From: an uncultured Clostridium sp.
Lineage (GTDB): Bacteria; Bacillota; Clostridia; TANB77; CAG-508
Assembly (NCBI GenBank): GCA_945946655.1
Contig: CAMEWM010000008.1
Location: forward strand, 1 to 49,774
Length of the DNA stretch: 49,774 nt
Direction of reading: 5' to 3'
Shown here: positions 16,472 through 26,060 of the stretch, in pieces
Layout: every line of letters starts with the position of its first letter
Numbering within the stretch: the stretch's first letter is position 1
Made by a program: the position numbers and the translations under genes
Notes under the pieces: generated by a model
Database searches by the model: none
Seen by the model: only the letters and a program-made list of their open reading frames with translations
Told to the model about the DNA's origin: nothing

Positions 16472-18580
16472 ATGAACGATAAAAGCTTTAAAACCCTTGG
16501 GAGAGTAACACACACGTATTCTTATAGAATATATAAGTTAAATAATTGTAATGATATAGAAAACAAAAATAGAACCAAAAATGAGAATGGAATAACACTA
16601 ATTGCTCTGATAGTGACAATAGTTGTGCTAATTATATTAGCAGGAATATCAATAGGAGCAATTGTTGGAGATAATGGAATAATATCAAAAAGTAAAGAAG
16701 CAAAAGAAGAAGCAGGAAAGATGCAGAATAGTACTGCTCAGGATAGAGACTCATTATATGGAGAATTGGTAGGAGAGAAGAACCAATATGAAGAGTCAGG
16801 AACAGTAGGATTAGACTTACAACTTGAAAAGCAAACAGATACCAGTATTATAGCAACAGCAAATGCGACAGATACGAAGAGTGAAATAATAAGTTACACA
16901 TTTTATATAAGAAAGATAACAGAGAATGATAGTGCGTATGTAACGATAAAAAAGAGTGATAAGTTAACAAAAGCAGTAACTTGTAGTAATCTAGAAAAAG
17001 ATATGGGTTATAAAGTAAAAGTTGTTGCAATGGATAAGGATGGAGTAAGCAAGACAGCAGAGAAAAATATAGTATTAGGAGAAGCAATAAAAATATCAGT
17101 AGTGCCAATATCAGGACCAGACTCATATCCATCAACAGTAATGGTAACAGCAACGAGTGTAGTATCAAATATGGACTATATTGAATTACCAAATGGAGAG
17201 AAAATAGAAGCAAAGAACGGAAAATTTAAGCTAAAGACAACATATAATTCCACAAAAAATGGACCAATAGTATTTACAGCATATGACAAAGAAGGAAATG
17301 CAGGGCAACTAGAATATATGGAGCAAAATGTAATAAACTTTGAAACGGAGTGGACATTTGCTGAAGAAACAACAATAACAGTACCAGTAACAGGAACGGT
17401 TGATGTATATATAGACTACGGTGATGGCACGAAAGAGAATGTGACAACAGCAAATCCAAACCACACATATTCAATAGGAACATATATAATGAAGATTTCG
17501 GGAAGATGTACAGATTTTTTTAGTAATACATCAACTCAGTCATATATAACAAAATTGAAAAAATGGGGATGTTTAGATAACAATTCGTACTCTTTCAATG
17601 GATGTAGCAAAATATCAAACAGTATACCAAATCCACACAATAAAAGTTTTAGTAATGTAACAACCTTTAGAGATACGTTTAGGGATTGTACGAGCTTAAC
17701 AGGAAATATTCCAGAAAATTTATTTGCAAATTGTACTAAGGTTACTGATTTTTCTGTAATATTTTATAATTGTTCCGGATTAACAGGAAATATTTCAGAA
17801 AATTTATTTGCAAATTGTCCAGATGTAACAACGTTTTATTGCACATTTTTCAACTGTACGGGGCTAACAGGAAGTATTCCAGAAAGGTTATTCCATAATA
17901 ATACATTAGTTACTTCTTTTAAATATACATTCCATGGTTGTAGTGCCTTAATAGGAGATGTACCGGAAGGGTTATTTGAAAAATGTACAAAAGTGACAAA
18001 TTTTGGATATACTTTTTATGATTGTGAAGGATTAACAAGCATACCTGAATCTCTATTTTATCAAAATCCATTAGTGACTTCATTTAGAACTACATTTTAT
18101 GGATGCAAAGGTATAAAATCAATTCCAGACAAGATATTTTTTTATAATCCAGAAGTAACAGACTTTCACCATATATTTGCACATTGTACAGCTATTAAAG
18201 AAATCCCATCTGAAATTTTCTCAAAAAATACTAAAGTAAAGGATTTTTCAGAAGCTTTTGCGGGATGTGAAGAAATAACTGCAATACCAGTAGGTCTATT
18301 TGATAACTGTCCTGATGTAGAGAACTTTGGAGGAACATTTGGAGGATGCTCAAAATTAACGAGCATACCAGAAGGACTATTCGATAAATGTACAAAGGTA
18401 ACAAATTTTGGATATACTAGATCGAGTGGTTACGTAGTAGGAGTGTTCAAACATTGTAGAAACCTAACAGGAACTGCGCCAGAATTATGGAATAGAGGAA
18501 ATGTTACATCTTATTCTGAAGCTTTTAAAAACTGCACCAAACTAGATAATTATAATGATATTCCAGACGATTGGAAATAA
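16472..18580 (+). CDS. BspA-like LRR surface protein with prepilin-like N-terminus
   Basis: A 702-residue predicted surface protein. A basic leader ends at Gly40, followed by ITLIALIVTIVVLIILAGIS, which looks like a type IV prepilin segment. Position +1 is Ile and +5 is Ala (A45) instead of the canonical Glu. Next come a fibronectin III-like domain (about 113-195), an Ig-like stretch (about 200-290) and a PKD-like DYGDG motif at D315. Nine 27-28-residue LRRs run from about residue 399 to 645 (F..tF..C..L.gsIPe.LF..c..VT.). The C-terminal cap has APELWNR and LDNYNDIPDDWK, as in the other two LRR proteins here. AAGGAG precedes ATG 16472. Likely exported and surface-held; ligand unknown. Confidence 0.88.
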   Translation: MNDKSFKTLGRVTHTYSYRIYKLNNCNDIENKNRTKNENGITLIALIVTIVVLIILAGISIGAIVGDNGIISKSKEAKEEAGKMQNSTAQDRDSLYGELVGEKNQYEESGTVGLDLQLEKQTDTSIIATANATDTKSEIISYTFYIRKITENDSAYVTIKKSDKLTKAVTCSNLEKDMGYKVKVVAMDKDGVSKTAEKNIVLGEAIKISVVPISGPDSYPSTVMVTATSVVSNMDYIELPNGEKIEAKNGKFKLKTTYNSTKNGPIVFTAYDKEGNAGQLEYMEQNVINFETEWTFAEETTITVPVTGTVDVYIDYGDGTKENVTTANPNHTYSIGTYIMKISGRCTDFFSNTSTQSYITKLKKWGCLDNNSYSFNGCSKISNSIPNPHNKSFSNVTTFRDTFRDCTSLTGNIPENLFANCTKVTDFSVIFYNCSGLTGNISENLFANCPDVTTFYCTFFNCTGLTGSIPERLFHNNTLVTSFKYTFHGCSALIGDVPEGLFEKCTKVTNFGYTFYDCEGLTSIPESLFYQNPLVTSFRTTFYGCKGIKSIPDKIFFYNPEVTDFHHIFAHCTAIKEIPSEIFSKNTKVKDFSEAFAGCEEITAIPVGLFDNCPDVENFGGTFGGCSKLTSIPEGLFDKCTKVTNFGYTRSSGYVVGVFKHCRNLTGTAPELWNRGNVTSYSEAFKNCTKLDNYNDIPDDWK

Positions 18581-18592
18581 AACAAAAAACTA

Positions 18593-18621
18593 TTGACATA
18601 ATACAGAAAAAGTTGTATTAT
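18593..18621 (+). promoter_or_regulatory. SigA promoter of thrS T-box transcript
   Basis: TTGACA at 18593-18598, 17 bp, TATTAT at 18616-18621. The LRR gene upstream ends at 18580 and shows no clear terminator. Confidence 0.8.
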
Positions 18622-18627
18622 AAAAAT

Positions 18628-18865
18628 ATGTTAATAGAAAAATAGCAATGAGACAAAGTAAAATAAAGGTTATCAACAGAGAAAATTAGTCACAGGCTGA
18701 GAACTAATTGTGAAAAAACATATTTGAAAAACTACCTCACAGATAAGCTAAATATATTAGTAGTTAATCTGGCAATCGCTTGCTATATAAAATTAAGTTA
18801 AAATTAGGATGGAACCGTGTAATATTGCACTCCTAAATGCTATCAAAAGCATTTAGGAGTTTTTT
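18628..18865 (+). promoter_or_regulatory. T-box riboswitch leader of thrS
   Basis: The gap between the LRR gene and thrS (about 320 bases) is filled by a T-box leader. It contains the T-box sequence AGGATGGAACCGTG at 18806-18819, just before a terminator stem. An upstream Stem I region has a hairpin ATTAGT/ACTAAT near 18688-18712. A Thr codon ACC at 18734-18736 (ACT also at 18731) is a candidate specifier; I did not fold the leader, so the specifier is tentative. Uncharged tRNA-Thr should stabilise the antiterminator and allow thrS transcription. Confidence 0.88.
18830..18865 (+). terminator. T-box regulated terminator
   Basis: Perfect 11-bp stem CTCCTAAATGC (18830-18840) / GCATTTAGGAG (18849-18859), 8-nt loop, then T6. 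The alternative antiterminator would pair the T-box sequence with the 5' arm. Confidence 0.9.
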
Positions 18866-18901
18866 GATAGCAAAAATAAAAGAAGCAAAAAGGAGGATTT
18901 T

Positions 18902-20830
18902 ATGATTAATATCGAATTGAAAGACGGAAGCAAAAGAAAAGTAAATGAAGGATTATCTGTTCTAGAAATTGCTAAAGAGATTAGTGAAGGTTTAGCAAGA
19001 AATGCAATGGCAGGAAGAGTTGATGGAAAGGTTGTAGACTTAAGATTTAAATTAGAAAAAGATTGCAAATTAGAAATTTTAACTTTTGATGATGAAGATG
19101 GGAAAAAGGCTTATTGGCATACTACATCTCATATAATGGCACAAGCTATTAAGAGATTATATAAAGATGTGCAATTAGCAATAGGACCTGCTATAGATGA
19201 TGGTTTCTATTATGACTTTGATACAGATTATAGATTTTCTGAGTCTGATTTTGAAAAGATAGAAGAAGAAATGAAAAAAATCATTAAAGAAGATTTACCA
19301 ATAGAAAGATTTGAACTTCCAAGAGATGAAGCTATCAAATTTATGAAGGATGCAGGAGAAAATTATAAAGTAGAATTAATAGAAGATTTACCAGAGGGAG
19401 AAATAATTTCTTTTTATAAACAAGGAGAATTTACAGATCTTTGTGCAGGTCCTCATTTAATGAGCACAGGAAAAGTTAAATGCGTTAAAATTCTATCTAC
19501 ATCAGGGGCATATTGGAGAGGTGACGAGAAAAATAAAATGCTTCAAAGAATCTATGCAGTTTCTTTCCCTAAAGCAAGTATGTTAGAAGAACATATGAAT
19601 ATGCTTAAAGAAGCAAGAGAAAGAGATCATAGAAAATTAGGAAAAGATTTAGAGCTATTTATGACACATAAATTAGTTGGTTCTGGACTTCCTATGTATT
19701 TGCCAAATGGCGCAACAGTAAGAAGATTACTAGAAAGATACATTCAAGACAAAGAAATAAAAATGGGATATAAGCATGTTTATACTCCATCACTTGCAAA
19801 TGTAGACTTATATAAAACATCTGGACACTGGGATCATTACAAAGAGGACATGTTTCCTGTTATGAAGATGGAAAACGAAGAATTAGTATTAAGACCAATG
19901 AATTGCCCACATCATATGCTAATATTTAAGAGCAAAATGCGTTCATATAAAGATTTGCCAATTAGAATAGGAGAGCTTGCTCATGACTTTAGATATGAAG
20001 ATAGTGGTTCAGTTTGTGGACTTGAAAGAGTTCGTGAAATGTGCCAAAATGATGCCCACTTATTTGTAAGACCAGATCAAATAAAGGACGAAGTTGCAAA
20101 AGTTGTAAAATTAATTCTTGAAGTATATAAAGATTTTGGATTTAAAGACTACAAATTCAGATTGTCTTTAAGAGATAAAAACGATAAACATAAATATTTT
20201 GATGATGACGAAATGTGGGATAAAGCAGAGAGTCAACTAAGAGAAATATTAACAGAATTAGGGTTAGATTTCTATGAGGCTGAAGGAGAAGCAGCTTTCT
20301 ATGGACCAAAACTAGATGTTCAATTAAAATCTGCTATAGGACATGACGTAACAGTATCAACGTGCCAATTAGACTTTTTGTTGCCAGAAAGATTTGAACT
20401 TGAGTATATTGGTGAAGATGGAAAAGCACATAGACCAGTTGTTATACATAGAGCAATACTTGGAACACTAGATAGATTTATGGCATTCTTGATAGAAGAA
20501 ACAAAAGGAGCTTTCCCAACATGGCTTGCTCCAGTGCAAGTAAAAGTACTACCAATATCAGATAAACACTTAGAATATGCTAAAAAAGTAGAACAGGCAC
20601 TACTTGAGAAAGAAGTAAGAGTAGAAGTAGATGATAGAGCTGAGAAAATTGGATATAAAATACGTGAAGCACAACTTCAAAAAGTTCCTTACATGCTAGT
20701 TGTTGGAGATAAAGAGCAAGAAGCAGGAGAAGTTGGAGTCCGTAATAGAAAAGATGGAGATATAGGAGCAATGAAACTTGAGGACTTTATCAATAAAATT
20801 GATGAAGAAATTAAAACATTTGCAAAATAA
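18902..20830 (+). CDS. thrS: threonyl-tRNA synthetase
   Basis: Charges tRNA-Thr, with editing. Domains: N-terminal TGS (about residues 1-62), the second additional editing domain (HTTSHIMAQAIKRL and the later DLCAGPHLMSTGKV), the class II core with RPMNCPHHMLIFK and RYEDSGSVCGLERVREMCQN, and a C-terminal anticodon domain from about 535 with GYKIREAQLQKVPYMLVVGDKE. At 642 residues it is full length. AGGAGG lies 8 bases before ATG 18902. Its T-box leader indicates control by tRNA-Thr charging; the following glycosyltransferase may share the message. Confidence 0.96.
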   Translation: MINIELKDGSKRKVNEGLSVLEIAKEISEGLARNAMAGRVDGKVVDLRFKLEKDCKLEILTFDDEDGKKAYWHTTSHIMAQAIKRLYKDVQLAIGPAIDDGFYYDFDTDYRFSESDFEKIEEEMKKIIKEDLPIERFELPRDEAIKFMKDAGENYKVELIEDLPEGEIISFYKQGEFTDLCAGPHLMSTGKVKCVKILSTSGAYWRGDEKNKMLQRIYAVSFPKASMLEEHMNMLKEARERDHRKLGKDLELFMTHKLVGSGLPMYLPNGATVRRLLERYIQDKEIKMGYKHVYTPSLANVDLYKTSGHWDHYKEDMFPVMKMENEELVLRPMNCPHHMLIFKSKMRSYKDLPIRIGELAHDFRYEDSGSVCGLERVREMCQNDAHLFVRPDQIKDEVAKVVKLILEVYKDFGFKDYKFRLSLRDKNDKHKYFDDDEMWDKAESQLREILTELGLDFYEAEGEAAFYGPKLDVQLKSAIGHDVTVSTCQLDFLLPERFELEYIGEDGKAHRPVVIHRAILGTLDRFMAFLIEETKGAFPTWLAPVQVKVLPISDKHLEYAKKVEQALLEKEVRVEVDDRAEKIGYKIREAQLQKVPYMLVVGDKEQEAGEVGVRNRKDGDIGAMKLEDFINKIDEEIKTFAK

Positions 20831-20862
20831 TAAAAGAATGTTTGAAAAAGGTGATATTAATA

Positions 20863-21711
20863 ATGGAAAAAAGAGCATACGTTACAGTACTTTCTACAGA
20901 AAAATATTTAGATGGAGTTTTGCTACTAAATGAATCTTTAAAAAGAGTAAATTCTAAATATCCATTATATGTAGTTTTAAGTGAAAGGATATCTAAAGAA
21001 ATTGAAGAAGATTTAGTGACAAGAAAGATACCAACTATAAGAAGAAAGAATATATGCTTAATGCAAGATATTATAGAGAAAAATAAAAGTAGAGAAAAAG
21101 ACAGATGGAGTTATACTTTTGATAAATTAAATGTATTTGAACTAACTGAATTTGACAAGATTGTATTTTTGGATAGTGATATATATGTTAGAAAGAATAT
21201 TGACTTATTATTTGAAAAACCACATATGTCAGCTGTGATAGATAAACAATATGGTCCACATATTACAGCAAGATGCTTAAAACTAACTTCTGGAGTAATG
21301 GTAATAAAGCCACAAGAAAACGTGCTTCCAGAATTTCAGAAAATAATAGAAACGATTATCGATAAAAGAGAAGCTATAGGAGATCAAGATATTTTGCAAG
21401 AATATGATCAGGAATGGGGTAACAAAAGCGAGCTTCATTTAAGAAATAGATATAATACATTCTTTCCCTATTTAGAATATTATATTAATTTTCAAGAGTA
21501 CACAATGGATGATTTTGCAGTAATTCATTTTATTTATCCAATAAAACCATGGATGATAAAAACTGAAAATAGAATAGAAGACTATGTTAAATATGTAAAT
21601 GATTTTACTGAGCTAGATTATGAAAAGACAGGAATACCAGAATTCAAGGATGCTCTTTATGGCGACAGTAGACATGCAAAAAAGATAATGGAAGAATATT
21701 ATAGTCTATAA
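20863..21711 (+). CDS. glycosyltransferase family 8-like protein
   Basis: Predicted cytosolic sugar transferase using a nucleotide-sugar donor. It opens with RAYVTVLSTEKYLDGVLLL, typical of the GT-A/GT8 (glycogenin-like) N-terminus, and has the metal-binding FLDSDIYV (D104-S-D106). Later come SGVMVIKPQ, a GDQDILQEY segment and IHFIYPIKPW, in the usual GT8 order. I place the start at ATG 20863, giving 282 residues, because AAGGTG is about 10 bases upstream; a TTG at 20842 is in frame but unsupported. It follows thrS by 32 bases with no terminator between, so it may be co-transcribed with thrS. The acceptor is unknown. Confidence 0.85.
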   Translation: MEKRAYVTVLSTEKYLDGVLLLNESLKRVNSKYPLYVVLSERISKEIEEDLVTRKIPTIRRKNICLMQDIIEKNKSREKDRWSYTFDKLNVFELTEFDKIVFLDSDIYVRKNIDLLFEKPHMSAVIDKQYGPHITARCLKLTSGVMVIKPQENVLPEFQKIIETIIDKREAIGDQDILQEYDQEWGNKSELHLRNRYNTFFPYLEYYINFQEYTMDDFAVIHFIYPIKPWMIKTENRIEDYVKYVNDFTELDYEKTGIPEFKDALYGDSRHAKKIMEEYYSL

Positions 21712-21741
21712 TATTTGTTAAAAGAAAAACACAATAACTTT

Positions 21742-21800
21742 ATAGCTGAGACTAATTTATAGTAAGAAAATCTTACAATATAATTAGTCTCAGCTATTTT
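21742..21800 (+). terminator. long hairpin terminator after GT8 gene
   Basis: A 16-bp perfect stem (21742-21757 with 21782-21797) continues, with mismatches, into a second stem AGTAAG/CTTACA, giving an unusually long hairpin. A short T run follows. The remaining bases to 21931 hold a TATAAT at 21856-21861 without a good -35. Confidence 0.8.
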
Positions 21801-21931
21801 ATATGACAGACATTAGAAAATTATACAACTAGCTTTTTCTAGTTTACTATAGAAATATAATGCATGTTGTGATATACTAATAAACGAATTTTAGATACAA
21901 AATTATATTGCGTAAATTTGGAGGATTACAT

Positions 21932-24274
21932 ATGCCAAGGAAAGTAGTAAAAGGAACAACTGAAAATTTGAATATATTAAGAGATAAGATAAACTATATA
22001 GGATTTGAATTAGAAAAAGTACCAGAGTTCTTAAAAGAATTTGAGCCTCTTAATTACAGAGTGCCAAAAGTATATGATGAAACTACTTATAAAGTATATA
22101 AATATGTGAAAATAAAAGATATAGAAATATTAATTACACCTAAAGATAGATTGGATGACTTATCTGAAAGATATAAGTTGGCAAGTCCGTTATTTACATA
22201 TATGAAACCGGAAACAAATGAAGATATAGAAAAATATGCATACTTTTTGAAAATGATTAATCAGACTAGAATATCAGATATTGAAAACATAGAGAAAGAG
22301 CAGAAAGAGTTTGAGAAAGAGATTCCATTTGATGTAAAATTTTCTAATAATTTTAAATGGCAAATATTTTATTCAGATTATGCAGATAAGTATTTTATGT
22401 TAGCATCAACAAATGAAACTGATAATTCACCAATGTTCTATTTATTAAAAAGGAAAATAGAAGAAAACAAGAGTAGAAGAAAAAAAGAAGGAACAATATT
22501 TATCCCGATAAGCAATGAAGAATATTCAGAAGCTATATTAAAAAAATCAGAAATAGAAGATTTAGAAAATTATTTATGGTATTTTACTAAAAATTGGCCT
22601 TCGATATATGAAGTTACGGACCAAGAGAGAAATACCTTTTTACAAATCGTAGGAGATACCATTATATATGATAAAATGACTAGCCAATATAGAATAGTAC
22701 TTAAAGATAAAAAAGATGCAATGAAGAAATATAAATTAATAAAAGCACTATTTATACTAGCATATGATTTACCAAATGAATACAAATTCCAAGTAAAAAT
22801 TAGTGAAGATGGAGGAATTGATTTTTATTACAAAGATGAAAAAATCGAATATGATTCCTTGGCAGAATTTTTAAAAAAAGAGTCGATAAATAAGATAAAA
22901 GAAAATGACAAAGTAAAGAATGATACAAAAGAAATAAAAGCAGATATTAAAGATTTACAAAAACAAGAAGAAGAAAAGTATCAAGAATATTTAAATAAAG
23001 AACGAGAAATTGTAACTTTCTTGGAATGCAAAAAAACTTTCGTAGGAAGAATAAAGTATTTCTTTAAAGGAAAGAAAAGTAAAAAGGGACAAGAAGTTTC
23101 TGAACATTCAGCTAATAAAGACAGAATGAAAGAAATCTTAAATCAAGATAAAGAGACTAGCACTCATTATAAAGAAGAGGAGATAGAATCAAGAAATTAT
23201 ACAGTTGAGGATATTATAAAAATAGGTAAAGAATTAGAAGACAATAGAAAAGAAAATAAAAATTCAAAATTAGATTTAAAAGCTTTACAAAACAAAGTGG
23301 AAAATTTAGATAAGAAAATAAAAAATGCAACGGAATATCTTAATGAAATAGACGAGCATAAAAAGAGTATATTTGAATTCTGGAAGTATGCAAATAAAGA
23401 TGAATCAAAGATGTTAGTTGAAGGAGAAGAACAAGAAGAAGTTAGTAATAGGCAAACGCTCAAAAAGACATTTGATTATGAGGAAGATATTGAGAGTTTA
23501 GCTAGTAAAATAGATAATCAGCAAAGAGAAAAACTAACACATCAAGAACAAGATGCTCTATTTGCTTCGAACTTTGTATTAGATGGAATTAATATAGTAT
23601 CAAAAACAAAATTATTAAAATCTGATGAGAATAAATTAGAAAGTTTATTGTCCGAGCTAAAAGATGATTATAAAAAAGACATAGACAAAATAGAAGAAAA
23701 AGATTTTGACATATTTGGAAATGTAAGTGAAGATAGGACAAAAATAAAGACATTAAAGAATAACAAACACAGAGAGTCAGAAAAAGATAAGTATAAAGTA
23801 CTAAATGTTAACTTAAATACAGAGATGGACACTTTCATAGAAAAATTAAAAGAGCTAAGAAAAATTTTAATAGATGAATCAGAAAAAATAGAAGTACCAT
23901 ATGATATTTCTTTATATAAAGCTAGTAACGAAAAAATAGAGCCAGAAGGCTTCGATAAATTTAGTATAAATCCATTTGAAACGTTGAATAATTTAGAAAA
24001 AATATCAACATCCAAAGAAACATATTTATATAAAATTAATGTTCCAGAAGGTACCAAGTTAGTATTTTATTCGAACATAACATTCTTCGAGAATAACAAT
24101 CAAACACTTCCATTAGGTATGGATATATCTCAAGAAGGATTGATAAATATGGATTTATACAGTTTAGAATTAAAGAATAAAGATGAATTTAACATAAATA
24201 TAGCGAAAGATGAATTTAACAGTTTTGTAAAAAAAGTGAAAGTATATGAATATGATATAAAACAGAAGCAATAG
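21932..24274 (+). CDS. large coiled-coil protein of unknown function
   Basis: A 780-residue hydrophilic protein I cannot assign. No signal peptide or membrane helix is evident. The first 300 residues look globular and aromatic-rich (KWQIFYSDYADKYFMLAS, NYLWYFTKNWPSIYEV). Residues about 310-680 are very Lys/Glu-rich with heptad-like runs, interrupted by a basic patch (FKGKKSKKGQ). The last 120 residues look globular again, with a beta-like segment GTKLVFYSNITFF and LPLGMDISQEGLINMDLYSL. I place the start at ATG 21932 with GGAGG just upstream; TTG 21908 is in frame but precedes that site. It lies 18 bases before deoB, so both are probably on one message. Confidence 0.75.
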   Translation: MPRKVVKGTTENLNILRDKINYIGFELEKVPEFLKEFEPLNYRVPKVYDETTYKVYKYVKIKDIEILITPKDRLDDLSERYKLASPLFTYMKPETNEDIEKYAYFLKMINQTRISDIENIEKEQKEFEKEIPFDVKFSNNFKWQIFYSDYADKYFMLASTNETDNSPMFYLLKRKIEENKSRRKKEGTIFIPISNEEYSEAILKKSEIEDLENYLWYFTKNWPSIYEVTDQERNTFLQIVGDTIIYDKMTSQYRIVLKDKKDAMKKYKLIKALFILAYDLPNEYKFQVKISEDGGIDFYYKDEKIEYDSLAEFLKKESINKIKENDKVKNDTKEIKADIKDLQKQEEEKYQEYLNKEREIVTFLECKKTFVGRIKYFFKGKKSKKGQEVSEHSANKDRMKEILNQDKETSTHYKEEEIESRNYTVEDIIKIGKELEDNRKENKNSKLDLKALQNKVENLDKKIKNATEYLNEIDEHKKSIFEFWKYANKDESKMLVEGEEQEEVSNRQTLKKTFDYEEDIESLASKIDNQQREKLTHQEQDALFASNFVLDGINIVSKTKLLKSDENKLESLLSELKDDYKKDIDKIEEKDFDIFGNVSEDRTKIKTLKNNKHRESEKDKYKVLNVNLNTEMDTFIEKLKELRKILIDESEKIEVPYDISLYKASNEKIEPEGFDKFSINPFETLNNLEKISTSKETYLYKINVPEGTKLVFYSNITFFENNNQTLPLGMDISQEGLINMDLYSLELKNKDEFNINIAKDEFNSFVKKVKVYEYDIKQKQ

Positions 24275-24292
24275 AAAATAGGAGGACAATGA

Positions 24293-25468
24293 ATGATAAA
24301 TAGAGTTATTATAATGGTACTTGATGGATTTGGAATTGGTGAAGCTCCAGATGCAAAAAAATATGGAGATGAAGGTAGCAATACTTTAGCCGGAATATAC
24401 AATAATGCCTCATTGAATATACCTAATATGCAAAAATTAGGGTTATATAATATAGATGGTGTAGATGTGGGCGAAAAAACGAAAAAAACAATAGGTGCAT
24501 ATGGAAGAGCACAAGAACAAGCAGATGGAAAGAATAGTCCAGTAGGTCATTGGGAAATGTCTGGCTATACAAAGCATCCAGGATTTACGACATATCCAAA
24601 TGCATTTCCTAAAAAATTAGTGGATGAATTTATAGAAAAAACTGGAGTAAAAGGAATATTGTGCAATGAAGTAGGATCTGGAACGGAAATTTTGAAACGT
24701 TTTGGGGAAGAACATATAAGAACTGGATATCCTATAATATATACATCAGCTGATAGCGTATTCCAAATTGCTGCACATGAAGATGTAATCCCAGTAGAAA
24801 AGCTATATGAAATCTGTAATATAACAAGAAAAATATTAGATAATCCAGAGTACAACATAGGAACAGTAATAGCAAGACCATTTATAGGAGATAAAGCAGA
24901 AAACTTTACTAGAACATATAATAGAAAAGACTATGAATCTAGTACATTTGGTAGAACCATGTTAGATGTTATATATGAAAATAATAAGGATGTAATTGCT
25001 ATAGGAAAGATTGAAGACTTATTTAGTGGTAGAAGCATAACTAAAGCGATTCATACAAGTGGCAATACAGATGGAATAGAAAAAACAATAAATGAGATAG
25101 AACAAGACACAGAAGGATTAATTTTTACAAATCTAGTAGATACTGATATGTTGTATGGCCATAGAAATGATATACAGGGATATGCTAGAGCCTTAGAATA
25201 TTTTGATTCTAAGCTTCCAGAAATTATGAATAAATTAAAAGACACAGATATGCTGATTGTAACAGCTGATCATGGAAATGATCCAAGTACTCCAAGTACA
25301 GACCACTCAAGAGAATACATTCCAATATTGATATATGGTAAACATATAAAAGAGAATGTAAACCTTGGAACAAGAAGAACATTCGCAGATATTTCAGCAA
25401 CAATATTAGATATATTAAACATGCAAAGATTAGAAAATGGTGAAAGTTTCAAACAAGATATAATGTAA
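24293..25468 (+). CDS. deoB: phosphopentomutase
   Basis: Interconverts ribose or deoxyribose 1- and 5-phosphates in nucleoside salvage. Alkaline phosphatase-superfamily motifs: VLDGFGIGEAPDA, DEGSNTLAGI, SPVGHWEMSGY, NLVDTDMLYGHRND and TADHGNDPSTPSTDHSREYI, which together hold the two-metal ligands. The 391-residue length is typical. GGAGG lies 7 bases before ATG 24293; an overlapping ATG at 24289 opens a frame that stops after four codons. No nucleoside phosphorylase or deaminase gene is adjacent. It probably shares the message of the coiled-coil gene upstream. Confidence 0.95.
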   Translation: MINRVIIMVLDGFGIGEAPDAKKYGDEGSNTLAGIYNNASLNIPNMQKLGLYNIDGVDVGEKTKKTIGAYGRAQEQADGKNSPVGHWEMSGYTKHPGFTTYPNAFPKKLVDEFIEKTGVKGILCNEVGSGTEILKRFGEEHIRTGYPIIYTSADSVFQIAAHEDVIPVEKLYEICNITRKILDNPEYNIGTVIARPFIGDKAENFTRTYNRKDYESSTFGRTMLDVIYENNKDVIAIGKIEDLFSGRSITKAIHTSGNTDGIEKTINEIEQDTEGLIFTNLVDTDMLYGHRNDIQGYARALEYFDSKLPEIMNKLKDTDMLIVTADHGNDPSTPSTDHSREYIPILIYGKHIKENVNLGTRRTFADISATILDILNMQRLENGESFKQDIM

Positions 25469-25508
25469 TTGTAAAAGATAGTTAAAGCTATATTTTGAGG
25501 AGGAAACT

Positions 25509-26009
25509 ATGGAAAATAAAAAAAGTAAAATTATAATATTTTGTATTATAGTGTTAGTAATTATATTATTATGTGTATCTTCTATCATATCTAAAGTGCG
25601 ACTATATACATATAATCCAATAAATGCATTAATAGGATATGTAAATGTAAAATTATTAGATAAAGAATATTATGAAGTAGAAAAAGATAAACTAATATAT
25701 GCAAATGAACAATTTAATTTCGAAAATTATATGGCAGATAGAGGATTTAAAGAAATAAAAGACGAAAGATTAGGGTATATGGGAGTATATTCAAATGGAA
25801 CTATAAAAGAATATGTAACATGTTGGAATGTAATGGACGGATATCCATTTAGCATATATGAATGGAGTGATAATACAACTAATATGACTGAAGAAGAAAA
25901 AATAAAATATAATGAGTTAGAAAATGATGCAGAAGAAATACAGAGCCCTCTTAAAATAAATGGGATGGTGAATGAAACAGAAAGTGAAGAATCATTAATG
26001 ATACAATAA
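25509..26009 (+). CDS. small single-pass membrane protein, unknown function
   Basis: A 166-residue protein with a basic start, one hydrophobic helix (about residues 8-28) and a soluble, presumably extracytoplasmic domain. It has no Cys lipobox directly after the helix, so it is more likely an anchored protein than a lipoprotein. The C-terminal 40 residues are acidic. I do not recognise the family. AGGAGG precedes ATG 25509, 40 bases after deoB; no clear separate promoter was found. Confidence 0.7.
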   Translation: MENKKSKIIIFCIIVLVIILLCVSSIISKVRLYTYNPINALIGYVNVKLLDKEYYEVEKDKLIYANEQFNFENYMADRGFKEIKDERLGYMGVYSNGTIKEYVTCWNVMDGYPFSIYEWSDNTTNMTEEEKIKYNELENDAEEIQSPLKINGMVNETESEESLMIQ

Positions 26010-26016
26010 TAAAAAC

Positions 26017-26060
26017 AGCCCTACATATTAAAACAATATCTAATATGTAGGGCTATAATT
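26017..26060. terminator. bidirectional terminator
   Basis: A 14-bp perfect stem (26017-26030 with 26041-26054, AGCCCTACATATTA/TAATATGTAGGGCT) with T-rich sequence on either strand. The minus-strand tail (T5) is stronger. Confidence 0.88.

Noticed and set aside
17666..18407. Regular repeats suggesting a CRISPR-like array
   Set aside because: The repeats are 81-84 nt, in frame, and encode leucine-rich repeats; no short direct repeats with unique spacers occur.
21801..21931. Promoter for the coiled-coil gene (TATAAT at 21856)
   Set aside because: No acceptable -35 at 16-18 bp, so not listed as a feature.
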